Shown one piece after another: positions 15,970 to 25,405 of a DNA stretch of 64,000 nt. Below the pieces are notes generated by a model that saw only the letters and a list, made by a program, of their open reading frames with translations, was not told where the DNA came from and did not search any database. Within the stretch, counting starts at the first letter, position 1, and every line of letters starts with the position of its first letter. A program made the translations under genes and the position numbers. Source of the stretch: Anaerocolumna aminovalerica (lineage in GTDB: Bacteria; Bacillota; Clostridia; Lachnospirales; Lachnospiraceae); the NCBI RefSeq assembly GCF_900115365.1, contig NZ_FOWD01000019.1:1-64000 (forward strand), read 5' to 3'.

Positions 15970-17991
15970 ATGAGTAATATTCAAATGATTCAAGTTTTAT
16001 TTGCTTTGCTGATGGTTTTTATTTTGTTGTTTTTTTATTTGTTATATATTGGAAGAAAGCAGATAATGGCGAGACAGGAGTATTCTATCTATAATATAGG
16101 AAGAAAACGGTGGAGTGGTTCCTTTTATTATAAAGTATACGATTTTTTTGTTCAAATGCCTATTACGAAAGGGTATTTTAATAAAGTTCAAAGGCAGTTT
16201 GAAATATTGATGCCCGATGATACAAAGCAGATAGAAATAAAGACTGCAAAAACCATTATGTTATCCTGGCTTATAGATGGAGCAGCTATATTTTTTATAT
16301 TTTTTCGAAAACCAAGCTTGTATAACGCTATTCTTTCTATTACCTATTTGTATTTTATTAATAACCAAATTGTTTATCTTGCTTTGGATAAAAGTGATTT
16401 AAAACTATTAAAACAATTCGATAAGTTTTTTAGGAATGTAAGGCGCTATTATCAAGAACATGGAATGATAGATGAGGCAATTCATGAAACTTTGGAACAT
16501 GCAGAGCATCCAATTAAGCTTCATATTTCAAAAATACATAAAATTCTTACTAATGAAGATATTGAAGAAGAGGCTGCTAAATATAAGGAGAATATACCTA
16601 ATCGATTTATAAAAACTTTTCTGGCCTTAAGTGTAATTATAATGAAATATGGAGATAAAAAAGTAGATAATCAATCTTTGTTCATGACGAATCTAAAGTA
16701 TTTGAGACAGGAAATAAATATAGAGATTGTGAACAGAGAAAAAATAAACTTTTTATTTTCCGGTTTAGTATTTATTGCCCTTATGCCAATTCTGTTTCTA
16801 CAAGCAATACAGAATTGGGCTATATCCAGCTTTTCAGGCCTAAAGTACTTTTATTATGGTGCATTTGGCATTCTAACCATGGTTCTTATATTTATCATTA
16901 CAATCATTTCTTATAAAACAATCACTCACCTGAAAGAAAATCTTAGAATAGAAGTAAAGAGTTATGTCATCATTGATTATTTTACCCAAGTGCCTATTGT
17001 TAAAAAACATTTAGAGAATATCTTAAATAAAAATTATGGGAAAACTTTGAGATTGCAGAAATTGCTTAATAGAGCAGGAGAATCCATTACCCCTATTCAG
17101 TTTCTCTTTAAACGTATTCTTTATAGCTTAATCACCTTCTTATGCTGTATTATCCTATCTTTTAGTATCCATAAAGGGAAAAGAAATCAACTTCTTACAG
17201 GTACGGACAATATTTCTTATATAAGTTCCATGTTATCAGAAAGACAGGCCAGAGATATGAAAGAAGCTGTGGTTATTTATACAGACCGTTTTAAGAATCA
17301 AACCGTTACCTTAGGGGAAGTTGAATATAGTTTATTAGAGGAAGGGGTACTAAAAAGTAAACAACTAGCCACCTTAACAGCGGAGGAAGTGTTTTATAGA
17401 ATTAGAGCATACCAAGTGGAGCATTTCAAATGGTATGAATTGCTAATTGGGTTATTAATAGCAATTATCACTTATTACATTCCGTATTTTCAACTTATCC
17501 TACTTAAGAAAATGCGTCAGATGGTTATGGATGATGAAGTTATGCAGTTCCAAAGCATCATACTAATGATCATGTTTATAGATCAGATGTCAGTGGAAAC
17601 CCTATTGGAATGGATGGAGAACTTTGCAAATGTATTTAAAAAATCCATACAAAGCTGCATTAACAATTTACAATCCGGAGAATTGGAAGCCTTGGAAGAG
17701 TTAAAGAAGCAAGAGCCCTTTGAGCCATTTGTAAATATAATTGAAAAACTCCAAATCTGCGACAAAATTGGAATTGAAAAAGCATTTAACGAAATTGGGA
17801 TAGAACGTATTAATTACCAAGAAAAGAGAAAGCTTGAAAATGAAATATATACAAGTAATAAAACAAATTATGCAACTATAATGGCATGGATGCCTTTTAT
17901 TACGACAATTGGACTGTATCTAATCATACCTTTCATGGTAGAAGGTTTTACCCAGCTGATCACATATTTGGATCAGATGAACAATACGTAA
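15970..17991 (+). CDS. Fused TadB-TadC-like inner membrane platform protein
   Basis: 673 residues from the ATG at 15970, which has GAAAGGAG 12 nt upstream; a GTG at 15949 is the alternative. Two halves each contain a cytoplasmic helical domain followed by paired membrane helices, as in T2SSF/GspF domains. In Tad systems these halves are usually two genes, tadB and tadC. The first half has helices near residues 5-27, 90-135 and 265-325; the second near 390-410, 495-520 and 635-660. It should form the membrane platform on which the TadA-like ATPase acts. Sequence identity to known TadB/TadC is low by eye, so the call rests on topology, length and neighbours. Confidence 0.7.
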   Translation: MSNIQMIQVLFALLMVFILLFFYLLYIGRKQIMARQEYSIYNIGRKRWSGSFYYKVYDFFVQMPITKGYFNKVQRQFEILMPDDTKQIEIKTAKTIMLSWLIDGAAIFFIFFRKPSLYNAILSITYLYFINNQIVYLALDKSDLKLLKQFDKFFRNVRRYYQEHGMIDEAIHETLEHAEHPIKLHISKIHKILTNEDIEEEAAKYKENIPNRFIKTFLALSVIIMKYGDKKVDNQSLFMTNLKYLRQEINIEIVNREKINFLFSGLVFIALMPILFLQAIQNWAISSFSGLKYFYYGAFGILTMVLIFIITIISYKTITHLKENLRIEVKSYVIIDYFTQVPIVKKHLENILNKNYGKTLRLQKLLNRAGESITPIQFLFKRILYSLITFLCCIILSFSIHKGKRNQLLTGTDNISYISSMLSERQARDMKEAVVIYTDRFKNQTVTLGEVEYSLLEEGVLKSKQLATLTAEEVFYRIRAYQVEHFKWYELLIGLLIAIITYYIPYFQLILLKKMRQMVMDDEVMQFQSIILMIMFIDQMSVETLLEWMENFANVFKKSIQSCINNLQSGELEALEELKKQEPFEPFVNIIEKLQICDKIGIEKAFNEIGIERINYQEKRKLENEIYTSNKTNYATIMAWMPFITTIGLYLIIPFMVEGFTQLITYLDQMNNT

Positions 17992-18168
17992 TTTTGTGTA
18001 ATCATTATGAAAAGTAGTTAACACAATTTCATAACTAGTAGGGATTACCCGAATTCGCCTTTGTTAAGTTGGTAGGTTACCAGGACGTTGAAGTAAGAAA
18101 CAATGGGGTTTAGCCTAGGGTAGTTCACTTTTAAAAAATATACTTACAGAATTAAGGAGAATGATCAT
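17992..18168 (+). other. Leader region of the pilin-like genes
   Basis: 177 bp without a gene. The middle (about 18040-18125) is clearly richer in G and C than its surroundings and contains GGGATTACCC, GGTAGGTTACC, and GGTTTAGCCTAGGG, features expected of a folded RNA. It resembles parts of c-di-GMP riboswitches but I cannot match a full consensus. GGAG precedes the pilin-like start. Confidence 0.35.
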
Positions 18169-18627
18169 ATGAGTAATGCATTAAAAGGATTGATTTTAGC
18201 AGCAGGTGTAATTATTACATGTGTAGTAATTGGATTGGGATTTTACATATCCAGAGAGGCCAATGCAGCAGCAACAAATGGGATAGGGCAAATCAGCCGA
18301 ATGAACAAAGAGTTCAGCGAACAGGATAAGGTAATGTATGATGGATTGGATGTAACCGGCAGTGAAGTAATTAATGCAATCAATAAGTATAAAACAGAAG
18401 ATATTGCTGTAGTTGTATCCACAAAAAAATCTACAATATATTATAACCGCAACTTGAATTATTCAACAAACGGTGAGATTGAAATTGGGGGAGTGAGTAA
18501 TGCTTCAGTAAAGGATGCACAAACAATTACCAGTACCAATTACATTAATCAGAAAGTACAGTTTACAGGAACGATTCTAAGGGATAAAAACGATACCATT
18601 ATCGGAATTTCCTTTGTCCAAAAGTAA
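18169..18627 (+). CDS. Pilin-like protein
   Basis: 152 residues. A short N-terminus (MSNALKG) leads straight into a membrane helix (about 8-28), followed by a small extracellular domain with YDGLDVTGSEVINAINKYK and a beta-rich C-terminus. Size and layout match type IVb/Tad pilins or minor pilins. There is no canonical Gly|Phe-Glu prepilin cleavage site that I can place with confidence. It is the first gene after the platform protein and has its own leader, so it is the best candidate for the major subunit. Confidence 0.6.
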   Translation: MSNALKGLILAAGVIITCVVIGLGFYISREANAAATNGIGQISRMNKEFSEQDKVMYDGLDVTGSEVINAINKYKTEDIAVVVSTKKSTIYYNRNLNYSTNGEIEIGGVSNASVKDAQTITSTNYINQKVQFTGTILRDKNDTIIGISFVQK

Positions 18628-18638
18628 AGTAGAATGAT

Positions 18639-19016
18639 ATGGAAAATATAAAAGAGCTAGTAGAAAAATCAGCAGCTATATTTATGTTTTGTATAGCAGG
18701 CACCTTATTATTAATTCAATATAAAGAACAGTACAAATTAATCTCAACAATAAGAGTGAACCTTAGTAAGCAGGGTGTTCTTTATGAGCAGCCAATATAT
18801 AAAATACAAGACAATAAGGTATCTTATAAGGAAGTTATAGCAGCTTTGATTTGTGATCTTGAGTATGATGTACAAGTTAATAGGATCTATTTACAGAAAG
18901 ATTCTTTTAATCCTATGGAATTCGACTTTTCAGTTGTACCAAATACTGATTATATAAAGACTTATGAAGTGGATTCATCTGGAAATATAACTAAAGTAAC
19001 TTATAACAGTTTATAG
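18639..19016 (+). CDS. Pilin-like minor subunit
   Basis: 125 residues, 11 bp after the previous gene. One N-terminal membrane helix (about 12-27, AAIFMFCIAGTLLLIQY) precedes a small domain. The segment VSYKEVIAALICDLEYDVQVNRIYL resembles in pattern the VTGSEVINAINKYK segment of its neighbour, suggesting a shared subunit fold. Function is inferred from layout and place only. Confidence 0.5.
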   Translation: MENIKELVEKSAAIFMFCIAGTLLLIQYKEQYKLISTIRVNLSKQGVLYEQPIYKIQDNKVSYKEVIAALICDLEYDVQVNRIYLQKDSFNPMEFDFSVVPNTDYIKTYEVDSSGNITKVTYNSL

Positions 19017-19057
19017 AAACGGGCTTCTAAAAAGCCTAAGATAAAAGAGAGGTATAA

Positions 19058-22000
19058 ATGAAATTAAAGGCAAATATACATAAGATTTTATCCATAATTC
19101 TAATATTATCTTTAATATTACCTGCCATGCCGGCTGTAAAAGTAGAAGCCGCTGATATTTTAGAGGGACCTGAAGCTGTTAGTGGAAGTGCTATTAAAGG
19201 AGTAACAGCTAAATCATTAGGTGGAGCGGTTGTTACTGGCGCTGAGGGTAAACAGTATACTTTGAATCATGAGTATATTAAACAGTTGAACATAAATACA
19301 GGAAATATAAGTATTAATGATACAAGCTATACACAGGTAAATGGTAATTCTGAAGCTTGGGATGCCAGTACAGATGCTTATGTAATAAAAGGACAAGGCG
19401 CCAGTACGAATACAATCAGCATCACTTCATCCAGTACACCAATTACTGTATACTTAGTTGACTTGATTTGGAGTGGCTATATAGAGATAAGAGGGAATGT
19501 AAATCTGATTATAGTTGGTGATGTGTCTGTTAACAATGAAGTAACAACAGTACAAGTTACGGGAGCAAACATAAATATTAGCGGGCTTGATGGATTTGAT
19601 ACCCTTAGTTGTAATGCTATATATAATACAAATAAAATAAAAACTGGTGGCTATACCTTTAATCAGGTATATATTAAAAACATAATTGTAAACACTCAAA
19701 ATGGGTTGGGTATAGGTGGTAGTGGGAATGTAACTATTGAAGATAGTACAGTAAATGTTATAGGCGATACTGATATAAAAGATAATACAGTTAAAGATAT
19801 TAATATATTTAATTCAAAAGCTTCAAAATTAAATATTCATTTTAATAATAATGTAATAAGTAATTTAAATATTGCAAATAGTAAAATTTATGATTTAGGA
19901 TTAGTTTATCAACGGGGATCTGCATCTTATTTTAAGGATAAATATTTAAATATAAGTAACTCCTATGTAAATGGTATGACATTTAGGCTTGCAGAGGGAA
20001 ATGACGGAGATATCCGAAAACTTGATGTTTGTTTAGAGAACTCTCATGTAGTTAATGTCAAGAGTATTGGTGCTTATTTTGGTGGGGCAAAAGGTATGTA
20101 TATGGCTAGATTTACTGCAACCAATAGTACATTTATTGCACCATTAAATAAAGAGTCATATGCGCTAAGTTTTACTTCAACAGTTAATTATATTAATCAC
20201 AGCAGCGTTGGTAATATACATGGGAACTATAACATAGGAGGCACACCGGTTGACAATAATACCAGTGACATTTATTTGAAGAAGATAAGATTTAGAAACT
20301 TTGTAAATACCTATATATTAACTACATTTGAAGACGGTACAGTTTCTAAATTACTTACGGATGATAATGGGTATTTATATTTATATGTTCCTTATGGAAG
20401 TACAAAGTTATCATTTCAGGTAACAGATGAGACAGGTTCTGCTAATTATGGTAATTATGAAGTTGAGTATGATTCAGTTAGTGGAGATGATACTGTTAAC
20501 TCTTATGAACCAGTAGCTACAAAAGAGCCAACAGATATAGCTACACCCTATACTGATTCAGAAATTCAGTATTCTTATGACAAAAGTAATTGGAACAATG
20601 CAACTACAGATGCTGCAGGCTACTTTAAGGCAGTTATTCCAGATGATGCAAACACTATTTATATTAAGTTATTAGACAAGACTAAATATGCCGTAATAAT
20701 TGATGGAGTAGTAGGATCATTTTATGATGAGGATCCTATTATAACAGATCAAAGTAATTGGGAACTTATTTTTGTAAAGGGTAAGCAGGGAACAATCTAC
20801 GTTACTGCAAAACCTTTTACACAGGGAAATTCCTTAAACCACCAATGGTACAAAAATGGAGAAATACTTACCGGGAAAACCTCACCGGTATTAAATATAC
20901 CAATGGTACAGGATTCAGATGCCGGTACCTATACCTGTATCATTGCAGAAAAAGACGGTAATTCTATTATGTCAAATCCGATTACTGTAACAGTTGAATC
21001 CGGACAGTTGGAAAAGGAAAAAGAGTTAGCGATTCTTTCTCAATCTGCTGGAAAAATATTAATAAAAGGATATTCTACAGAACTATATGTAAATGCAAGA
21101 GCATCCTTAAGCACAAGGGAATTAACCTTTAAATGGTATAAAGATGGAGCAGAACTCATTGGAGAAACGCAAAGCAGAGTAGTTTTAAATTCAGTAGATT
21201 TAGATGATTCAGGATCTTACATATGCCGGGTATATGAAGGTACAGCTTATATTGATTCAGATCCAATTATGGTTATGGTAGAAAACAATCCACTGGAAGA
21301 TGATATTACAAACCTGAATAATCTGGTGAATGATTTAACCAGGCAGGTGAGAGTACTAACAGAGCAATTAAATACTGCAAATGGAGATAAAATAGAATTA
21401 CAAAATACTATTGACGGATTATATAACCAAATAACAAATTATCAAAATCAAATTACGGAGTTACAGAGTAATATTATTGATTTAGAACAAGAACTTAAAC
21501 AGGCTAATGGGAACAATGAAATCTTGATTCTGACTATTCAAGAGCTGAATAATCAGATTAACCTCTTAAACCAACAGATTGTATCCTTGCAATCAGACTT
21601 AGAGGATGCCAATTCAGAAAAGTCTGTTCTACAAATTACCATTATAGATTTAAACTACGAAATTATTAATTTAAATAGTCAGGTCAGTCTTTTGGAAGAA
21701 AAACTTTCAGCCTGCCAGGAAGAAAATACACAGTTGCTAATTCAAATAACTGATCTCCAGAATACCATATTTGGCTTGGAAAATAATATTACAGATCTTG
21801 AAAAGGGAATAGAAGCTTTGAATGACAGTAATAGAGTCTTACAGGAACAACTTGATATAGCCAAGAATTCTATAACAACATTAAATTCATTCTTGTTCTT
21901 AATCAAAAGTGAATTAGGAGTGGTTGATGATGATGAAATTATTCCGGCTATAAAGCAGTTAAAAGCTCAGTTACTACAGGAAGAAGGCAATAATATTTTA

Positions 22001-23743
22001 CTCCGGCAGCAGGTGAAGGAATTAGATAAAGAGCTTATTACGGCAAGAGAGAATAATTCAGTTCTGGTTGAAAAATTGCAGGAATTAGTGAAGTTAGTTG
22101 GTTCAAAGGATGAAGATGGAATAAAAGAGAAAATTAATGAGTTACAGGTTACGCTTTTAGAGTCGGAAGTAACAATAACTAAACTACAAAAAGAGAAGAA
22201 TGATCTACTTACCAGACTTCATGAAACGGAGAACCTAAATAAGGAATTACAGCAAAGAATTGATGAATTGTTAATAATATCTGGTGAAGATGGGGCAGAA
22301 TTAAAAAAACAGATTCTGGATATAACCAGTCAGATCAATAAGATGATGGAAAGTAATAATAACCTACAAAACTCTATAAAAAATTTAAATTCCAAGATTT
22401 CCGAGTTGAACGCTGAAAAGTCTACCTTAGAGAGTAAAATTGTAAGATTAGAAACTCTTTTAGACACTGCCAACAGTACCATAGATGAACTAAGAGAGCA
22501 GCTGGCGGATCTGGCCGCCGGTAAGACAATCCTGGAAAATGAGAACACTGCATTAAAAAAAGAAATTGAGAGACTGAAACAGTTGTTAGCAAACAATAGT
22601 AGTTCAGGAGGCAATAGCAATTCAGGAAGCGGAAGCAATTCAGGAGGCAGCAGCAATTCAGGAAGCAATTCAGAAGGAAGCAGTAATTCAGGAAGTGGAA
22701 TCTCAAGAAGCGAAAGCAGTTGTGTTAATTCAAGCAGCTCAAAAAAAGAAAAGGAATTGCAGAATAAGTTGGATGAAGCTTTTAAGGAACTGGAAAATGT
22801 GAAGAACGAATTGGAAGATTTAAAAAAAATAAAAGATGATGCCGCTGCAGAAAAAGGCTCAGATGAAACAAGTTCCGGAAAAACAGGTATTAAGATTCCT
22901 GAAAATGCCGTAATAGTATTACCCAAAGAAGAGGTAAAGGAACCTGTAATAAAAGAATACGCAGATAACCTTATTGCCCAAGATAAAATAGTTGCCCAAG
23001 AAGGCTGGGAGATAGCCCCTGCCTTGGAAGATGAATGGACGAAGGAAATTAATCTTATTCAGGTCATAGGAACCTCCAACACAGAAAATGACATTATTGA
23101 CTTTAACTTTTATGCACGTAAAGAAGAGAAACCGGAGCAGGTTTATAATTACTCAGTAATGGCAAAGAAACCTTCAGCCATTCCTAATTTTACAATGGAG
23201 AAAGTAATATATTTAGGAAACAATTTTAAACTAAATGTAACGAATGTTACAGAAAATACAAAGGTCGTATATAAAACATTAGATGATAGCATAGCTGCGG
23301 TTAACAGCAAGGGTATTATTACACCTAAAAAATCCGGTAGAACAACAATTATTGGTACAGTATATAAGAAAGGTGTTCCATATCGATTTACCATTAAGGT
23401 AACAGTAAAAGACCAAGAAAGAGTAACTTCCAATCTAAAAGAACAAACAATTCAAACAGCCTCTTCCGAACCAGTGCTGGTAGTTTATAAATTAGTCTAT
23501 AAGGATAGTACTATCAAGGTAAATATAAATGGATATGCAGATGAAGCAGTTATATCTTACATTAGTTCTGATTCAACAATTGCCACAGTAAACCAAGAGG
23601 GTATGATTACAGGAATTAAAAAAGGAAAGGCAACGATTACTGCAACTATTGTGCAAAACAATAAAATATATAATTATATTTTAATTGTTAGAGTAGATGA
23701 CGGAACCGCTGATACAACTGTAAGTGACTATCTTATTTTATAA
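19058..23743 (+). CDS. Giant surface protein: Ig-like domains, long coiled coil, Big_2-like C-terminus
   Basis: 1561 residues. A signal peptide ends near residue 31. Residues about 60-400 are rich in Asn, Ile and Ser with repeated short strands, as in a beta-helix. About 475-560 is a linker region. Two Ig-like domains follow (about 575-650 with HQWYKNGE and DAGTYTC; about 660-740 with FKWYKDGAE and DSGSYIC). A predicted coiled coil runs from about 745 to 1180 (LQNTIDGLYNQITNYQNQIT-type heptads), then a Ser/Gly/Asn linker (about 1183-1230), a short coil, and two Big_2-like domains (about 1385-1455 and 1470-1556). No sortase motif or SLH domain is visible. It lies 42 bp after a pilin-like gene and is probably exported to the surface as an adhesin, stalk or cargo of the machine. 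Confidence 0.8.
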   Translation: MKLKANIHKILSIILILSLILPAMPAVKVEAADILEGPEAVSGSAIKGVTAKSLGGAVVTGAEGKQYTLNHEYIKQLNINTGNISINDTSYTQVNGNSEAWDASTDAYVIKGQGASTNTISITSSSTPITVYLVDLIWSGYIEIRGNVNLIIVGDVSVNNEVTTVQVTGANINISGLDGFDTLSCNAIYNTNKIKTGGYTFNQVYIKNIIVNTQNGLGIGGSGNVTIEDSTVNVIGDTDIKDNTVKDINIFNSKASKLNIHFNNNVISNLNIANSKIYDLGLVYQRGSASYFKDKYLNISNSYVNGMTFRLAEGNDGDIRKLDVCLENSHVVNVKSIGAYFGGAKGMYMARFTATNSTFIAPLNKESYALSFTSTVNYINHSSVGNIHGNYNIGGTPVDNNTSDIYLKKIRFRNFVNTYILTTFEDGTVSKLLTDDNGYLYLYVPYGSTKLSFQVTDETGSANYGNYEVEYDSVSGDDTVNSYEPVATKEPTDIATPYTDSEIQYSYDKSNWNNATTDAAGYFKAVIPDDANTIYIKLLDKTKYAVIIDGVVGSFYDEDPIITDQSNWELIFVKGKQGTIYVTAKPFTQGNSLNHQWYKNGEILTGKTSPVLNIPMVQDSDAGTYTCIIAEKDGNSIMSNPITVTVESGQLEKEKELAILSQSAGKILIKGYSTELYVNARASLSTRELTFKWYKDGAELIGETQSRVVLNSVDLDDSGSYICRVYEGTAYIDSDPIMVMVENNPLEDDITNLNNLVNDLTRQVRVLTEQLNTANGDKIELQNTIDGLYNQITNYQNQITELQSNIIDLEQELKQANGNNEILILTIQELNNQINLLNQQIVSLQSDLEDANSEKSVLQITIIDLNYEIINLNSQVSLLEEKLSACQEENTQLLIQITDLQNTIFGLENNITDLEKGIEALNDSNRVLQEQLDIAKNSITTLNSFLFLIKSELGVVDDDEIIPAIKQLKAQLLQEEGNNILLRQQVKELDKELITARENNSVLVEKLQELVKLVGSKDEDGIKEKINELQVTLLESEVTITKLQKEKNDLLTRLHETENLNKELQQRIDELLIISGEDGAELKKQILDITSQINKMMESNNNLQNSIKNLNSKISELNAEKSTLESKIVRLETLLDTANSTIDELREQLADLAAGKTILENENTALKKEIERLKQLLANNSSSGGNSNSGSGSNSGGSSNSGSNSEGSSNSGSGISRSESSCVNSSSSKKEKELQNKLDEAFKELENVKNELEDLKKIKDDAAAEKGSDETSSGKTGIKIPENAVIVLPKEEVKEPVIKEYADNLIAQDKIVAQEGWEIAPALEDEWTKEINLIQVIGTSNTENDIIDFNFYARKEEKPEQVYNYSVMAKKPSAIPNFTMEKVIYLGNNFKLNVTNVTENTKVVYKTLDDSIAAVNSKGIITPKKSGRTTIIGTVYKKGVPYRFTIKVTVKDQERVTSNLKEQTIQTASSEPVLVVYKLVYKDSTIKVNINGYADEAVISYISSDSTIATVNQEGMITGIKKGKATITATIVQNNKIYNYILIVRVDDGTADTTVSDYLIL
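22600..22740 (+). repeat. In-frame minisatellite in the surface protein gene
   Basis: Degenerate tandem units built on AGCAATTCAGGA, 9-15 bp each, about ten copies, all multiples of three. They encode the Ser/Asn/Gly linker between the long coiled coil and the C-terminal region. Changes in copy number would lengthen or shorten the linker without breaking the frame. Confidence 0.75.
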
Positions 23744-23804
23744 AAGCAAGACTTTACCTATCCTTATGAACATAGGGATAGGTAATATTGAAAAGAGGGA
23801 AAAC

Positions 23805-24320
23805 ATGAATGCATTTAGTAAGATAATAGCAATTATAATAACTGTTATTCTCTTGTTCCTAACTCCTGTGTTATATATGGCTCAAAAGCAGGATATTATC
23901 AGCCAAAGTTATGTTTCTAATGAAACAACAAAGTTTATTGACAGCATCAAAAATAGTGGGTACATAAGCCCGGAGATATATATGGATTTCGTGAAGAAAA
24001 TAGACGCTACGAATAACCTGTATAATATAGAAATAGTACATTCACATAAGGTGGTAGAGCCTCTATATGATGAAAATACAGGTACTTTCCTGGAAGACTA
24101 TGATACATACTATTATAATACCTATCAAGATGAAATATTAGAAGTATTTGATCAAGGAAAAGACTATGAATTCTTTCAAGGGGATTATATATCCATTATT
24201 GTTAAGAATCGTACCAAGACAATAGCCACCAGGCTGATGGAACTTTTCTATTCATCTGATATTCCTGATGAACAGATATTAATTACATATGGAGGAGTGA
24301 TCCGTGATGAAATGGACTAA
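23805..24320 (+). CDS. Membrane-anchored pilin- or TadE-like protein
   Basis: 171 residues from the ATG at 23805 (MNAFSKIIAIIITV), which has AAGAGGG upstream; an earlier in-frame ATG at 23724 overlaps the preceding gene and lacks such a site. One N-terminal membrane helix (about 4-25) and an extracellular domain with YNIEIVHSHKVVEPLYDE and many Tyr and Asp. It overlaps the next gene by 17 bp. TadE/TadF pseudopilins have the same layout, but I see no defining motif. Confidence 0.5.
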   Translation: MNAFSKIIAIIITVILLFLTPVLYMAQKQDIISQSYVSNETTKFIDSIKNSGYISPEIYMDFVKKIDATNNLYNIEIVHSHKVVEPLYDENTGTFLEDYDTYYYNTYQDEILEVFDQGKDYEFFQGDYISIIVKNRTKTIATRLMELFYSSDIPDEQILITYGGVIRDEMD

Positions 24321-25293
24321 TCTTGCAATAGTTTTCTTCCTCTTAGAAATTTCTTTATTTATCATTCTGGATATGAGAGTTTTCAATCTAACGGCGGTTG
24401 TAAATCAGAAAGTGGAATATAACAAAGCATTGGATAGTGCAATTGATGATAGTGTAATAAATTTGGTAGAAGTGGACAGGCAAAGAAAACTGGTACTAAA
24501 TAAAGAAAAAGCAGTAGAACAATTCTATCAATCTTTGTATGCTAATTTCGGAGCCATGGGAAATCCCAGCCTGGAGAAAACATTGAAAGGATATGTACCT
24601 GTTATCCTTGTAACAGATAAGGAGGGATTTTATCTTTTTTATTTTGACTCTTATCAATCAGGAAAAGAAACTTATCTCACACAACGTTGGAGTGAAAAAC
24701 AACCTTATGCATATGAAATAAGTAACTATATTATTAATTTTACTTTAGATACCTATCTTACTGTATATGATAAAAATACCCATCAGCTATATGAGGGAGA
24801 ATATAAAGATCTAGAGGGCCTGTTTCAAGATACCTTTTTAGCAGAAGAAGAAACCTTCCACATAGTTAGAAGAAATACCATTATTTCATCTATTGAAGAA
24901 AAAATGGACAAATATATTAATAACTATAATAACATAGCCAAGCAATTTGGAATCACCTATCAATTTTGGCTGCCGGAGATAGATAAAACGGATTGGTATA
25001 GAACCATAGACGACATTAGCATGTTGGTATTGTTTCAAGGATATCCCTATCATTTTGCCGGCACAGATACCTATAACCGTTATGCTATAGGTGGAGCCAG
25101 AATAAAAAAGTCTAGAGTTTACTATATAACAGAGGAGGATGGAAGGAAGCTTTATCACAGATCTGATTGTGCTCATATAAGTAATAGCGCTAATACAACA
25201 GCTTATTTTACTTGTGAAGAATGTGCATTTGAAGGGGCATATCCTTGCGCAGCAATACTTAACAGGAATGAATACGGTGGAAGAATCCCATAG
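24304..25293 (+). CDS. Membrane-anchored protein with C-terminal Cys-rich motif
   Basis: 329 residues from GTG at 24304, with ATG three bases later as an equal choice; GGAGG lies at 24291. One N-terminal membrane helix (about 7-27, IVFFLLEISLFIIL) is followed by an extracellular region of about 300 residues. Near the C-terminus is YHRSDCAHIS ... YFTCEECAFEGAYPCA, four cysteines and two His that could hold a metal or disulfides. The layout fits a large pseudopilin such as TadG. It is coupled by overlap to the preceding TadE-like gene. I do not recognise a named family. Confidence 0.5.
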   Translation: MMKWTNLAIVFFLLEISLFIILDMRVFNLTAVVNQKVEYNKALDSAIDDSVINLVEVDRQRKLVLNKEKAVEQFYQSLYANFGAMGNPSLEKTLKGYVPVILVTDKEGFYLFYFDSYQSGKETYLTQRWSEKQPYAYEISNYIINFTLDTYLTVYDKNTHQLYEGEYKDLEGLFQDTFLAEEETFHIVRRNTIISSIEEKMDKYINNYNNIAKQFGITYQFWLPEIDKTDWYRTIDDISMLVLFQGYPYHFAGTDTYNRYAIGGARIKKSRVYYITEEDGRKLYHRSDCAHISNSANTTAYFTCEECAFEGAYPCAAILNRNEYGGRIP

Positions 25294-25364
25294 AATGTTT
25301 TTATTATCAGTAAGGTTTACAAATGTATTCATGTAAAAGAATCCTAGATTTTGGATAATATAAA

Positions 25365-25373
25365 TGTTATAAT
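25365..25373 (+). promoter_or_regulatory. Extended -10 promoter before the SLH gene
   Basis: TGT followed by TATAAT (25368-25373), with no good -35. The start point would be near 25380, 26 nt before the SLH-protein ATG. This may give the last two genes their own transcript. Confidence 0.4.
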
Positions 25374-25405
25374 ATGGATATATTTTTTGAAGGGAGATAA
25401 ATAAA

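Noticed and set aside
17992-18168. c-di-GMP riboswitch before the pilin-like gene
   Set aside because: Some words resemble GEMM, but the GNRA tetraloop/receptor and the full consensus could not be placed; recorded only as a structured-looking leader.
22600-22740. CRISPR-like short repeats
   Set aside because: Units are in frame, degenerate and without spacers; it is a coding minisatellite. No CRISPR array or cas gene was seen elsewhere in the window.
22330-22926. Long minus-strand frame with Leu/Pro/Ser repeats opposite the giant surface gene
   Set aside because: It is the mirror of the low-complexity Ser/Asn/Gly tract on the other strand; no ribosome binding site and composition follows the plus-strand repeat.
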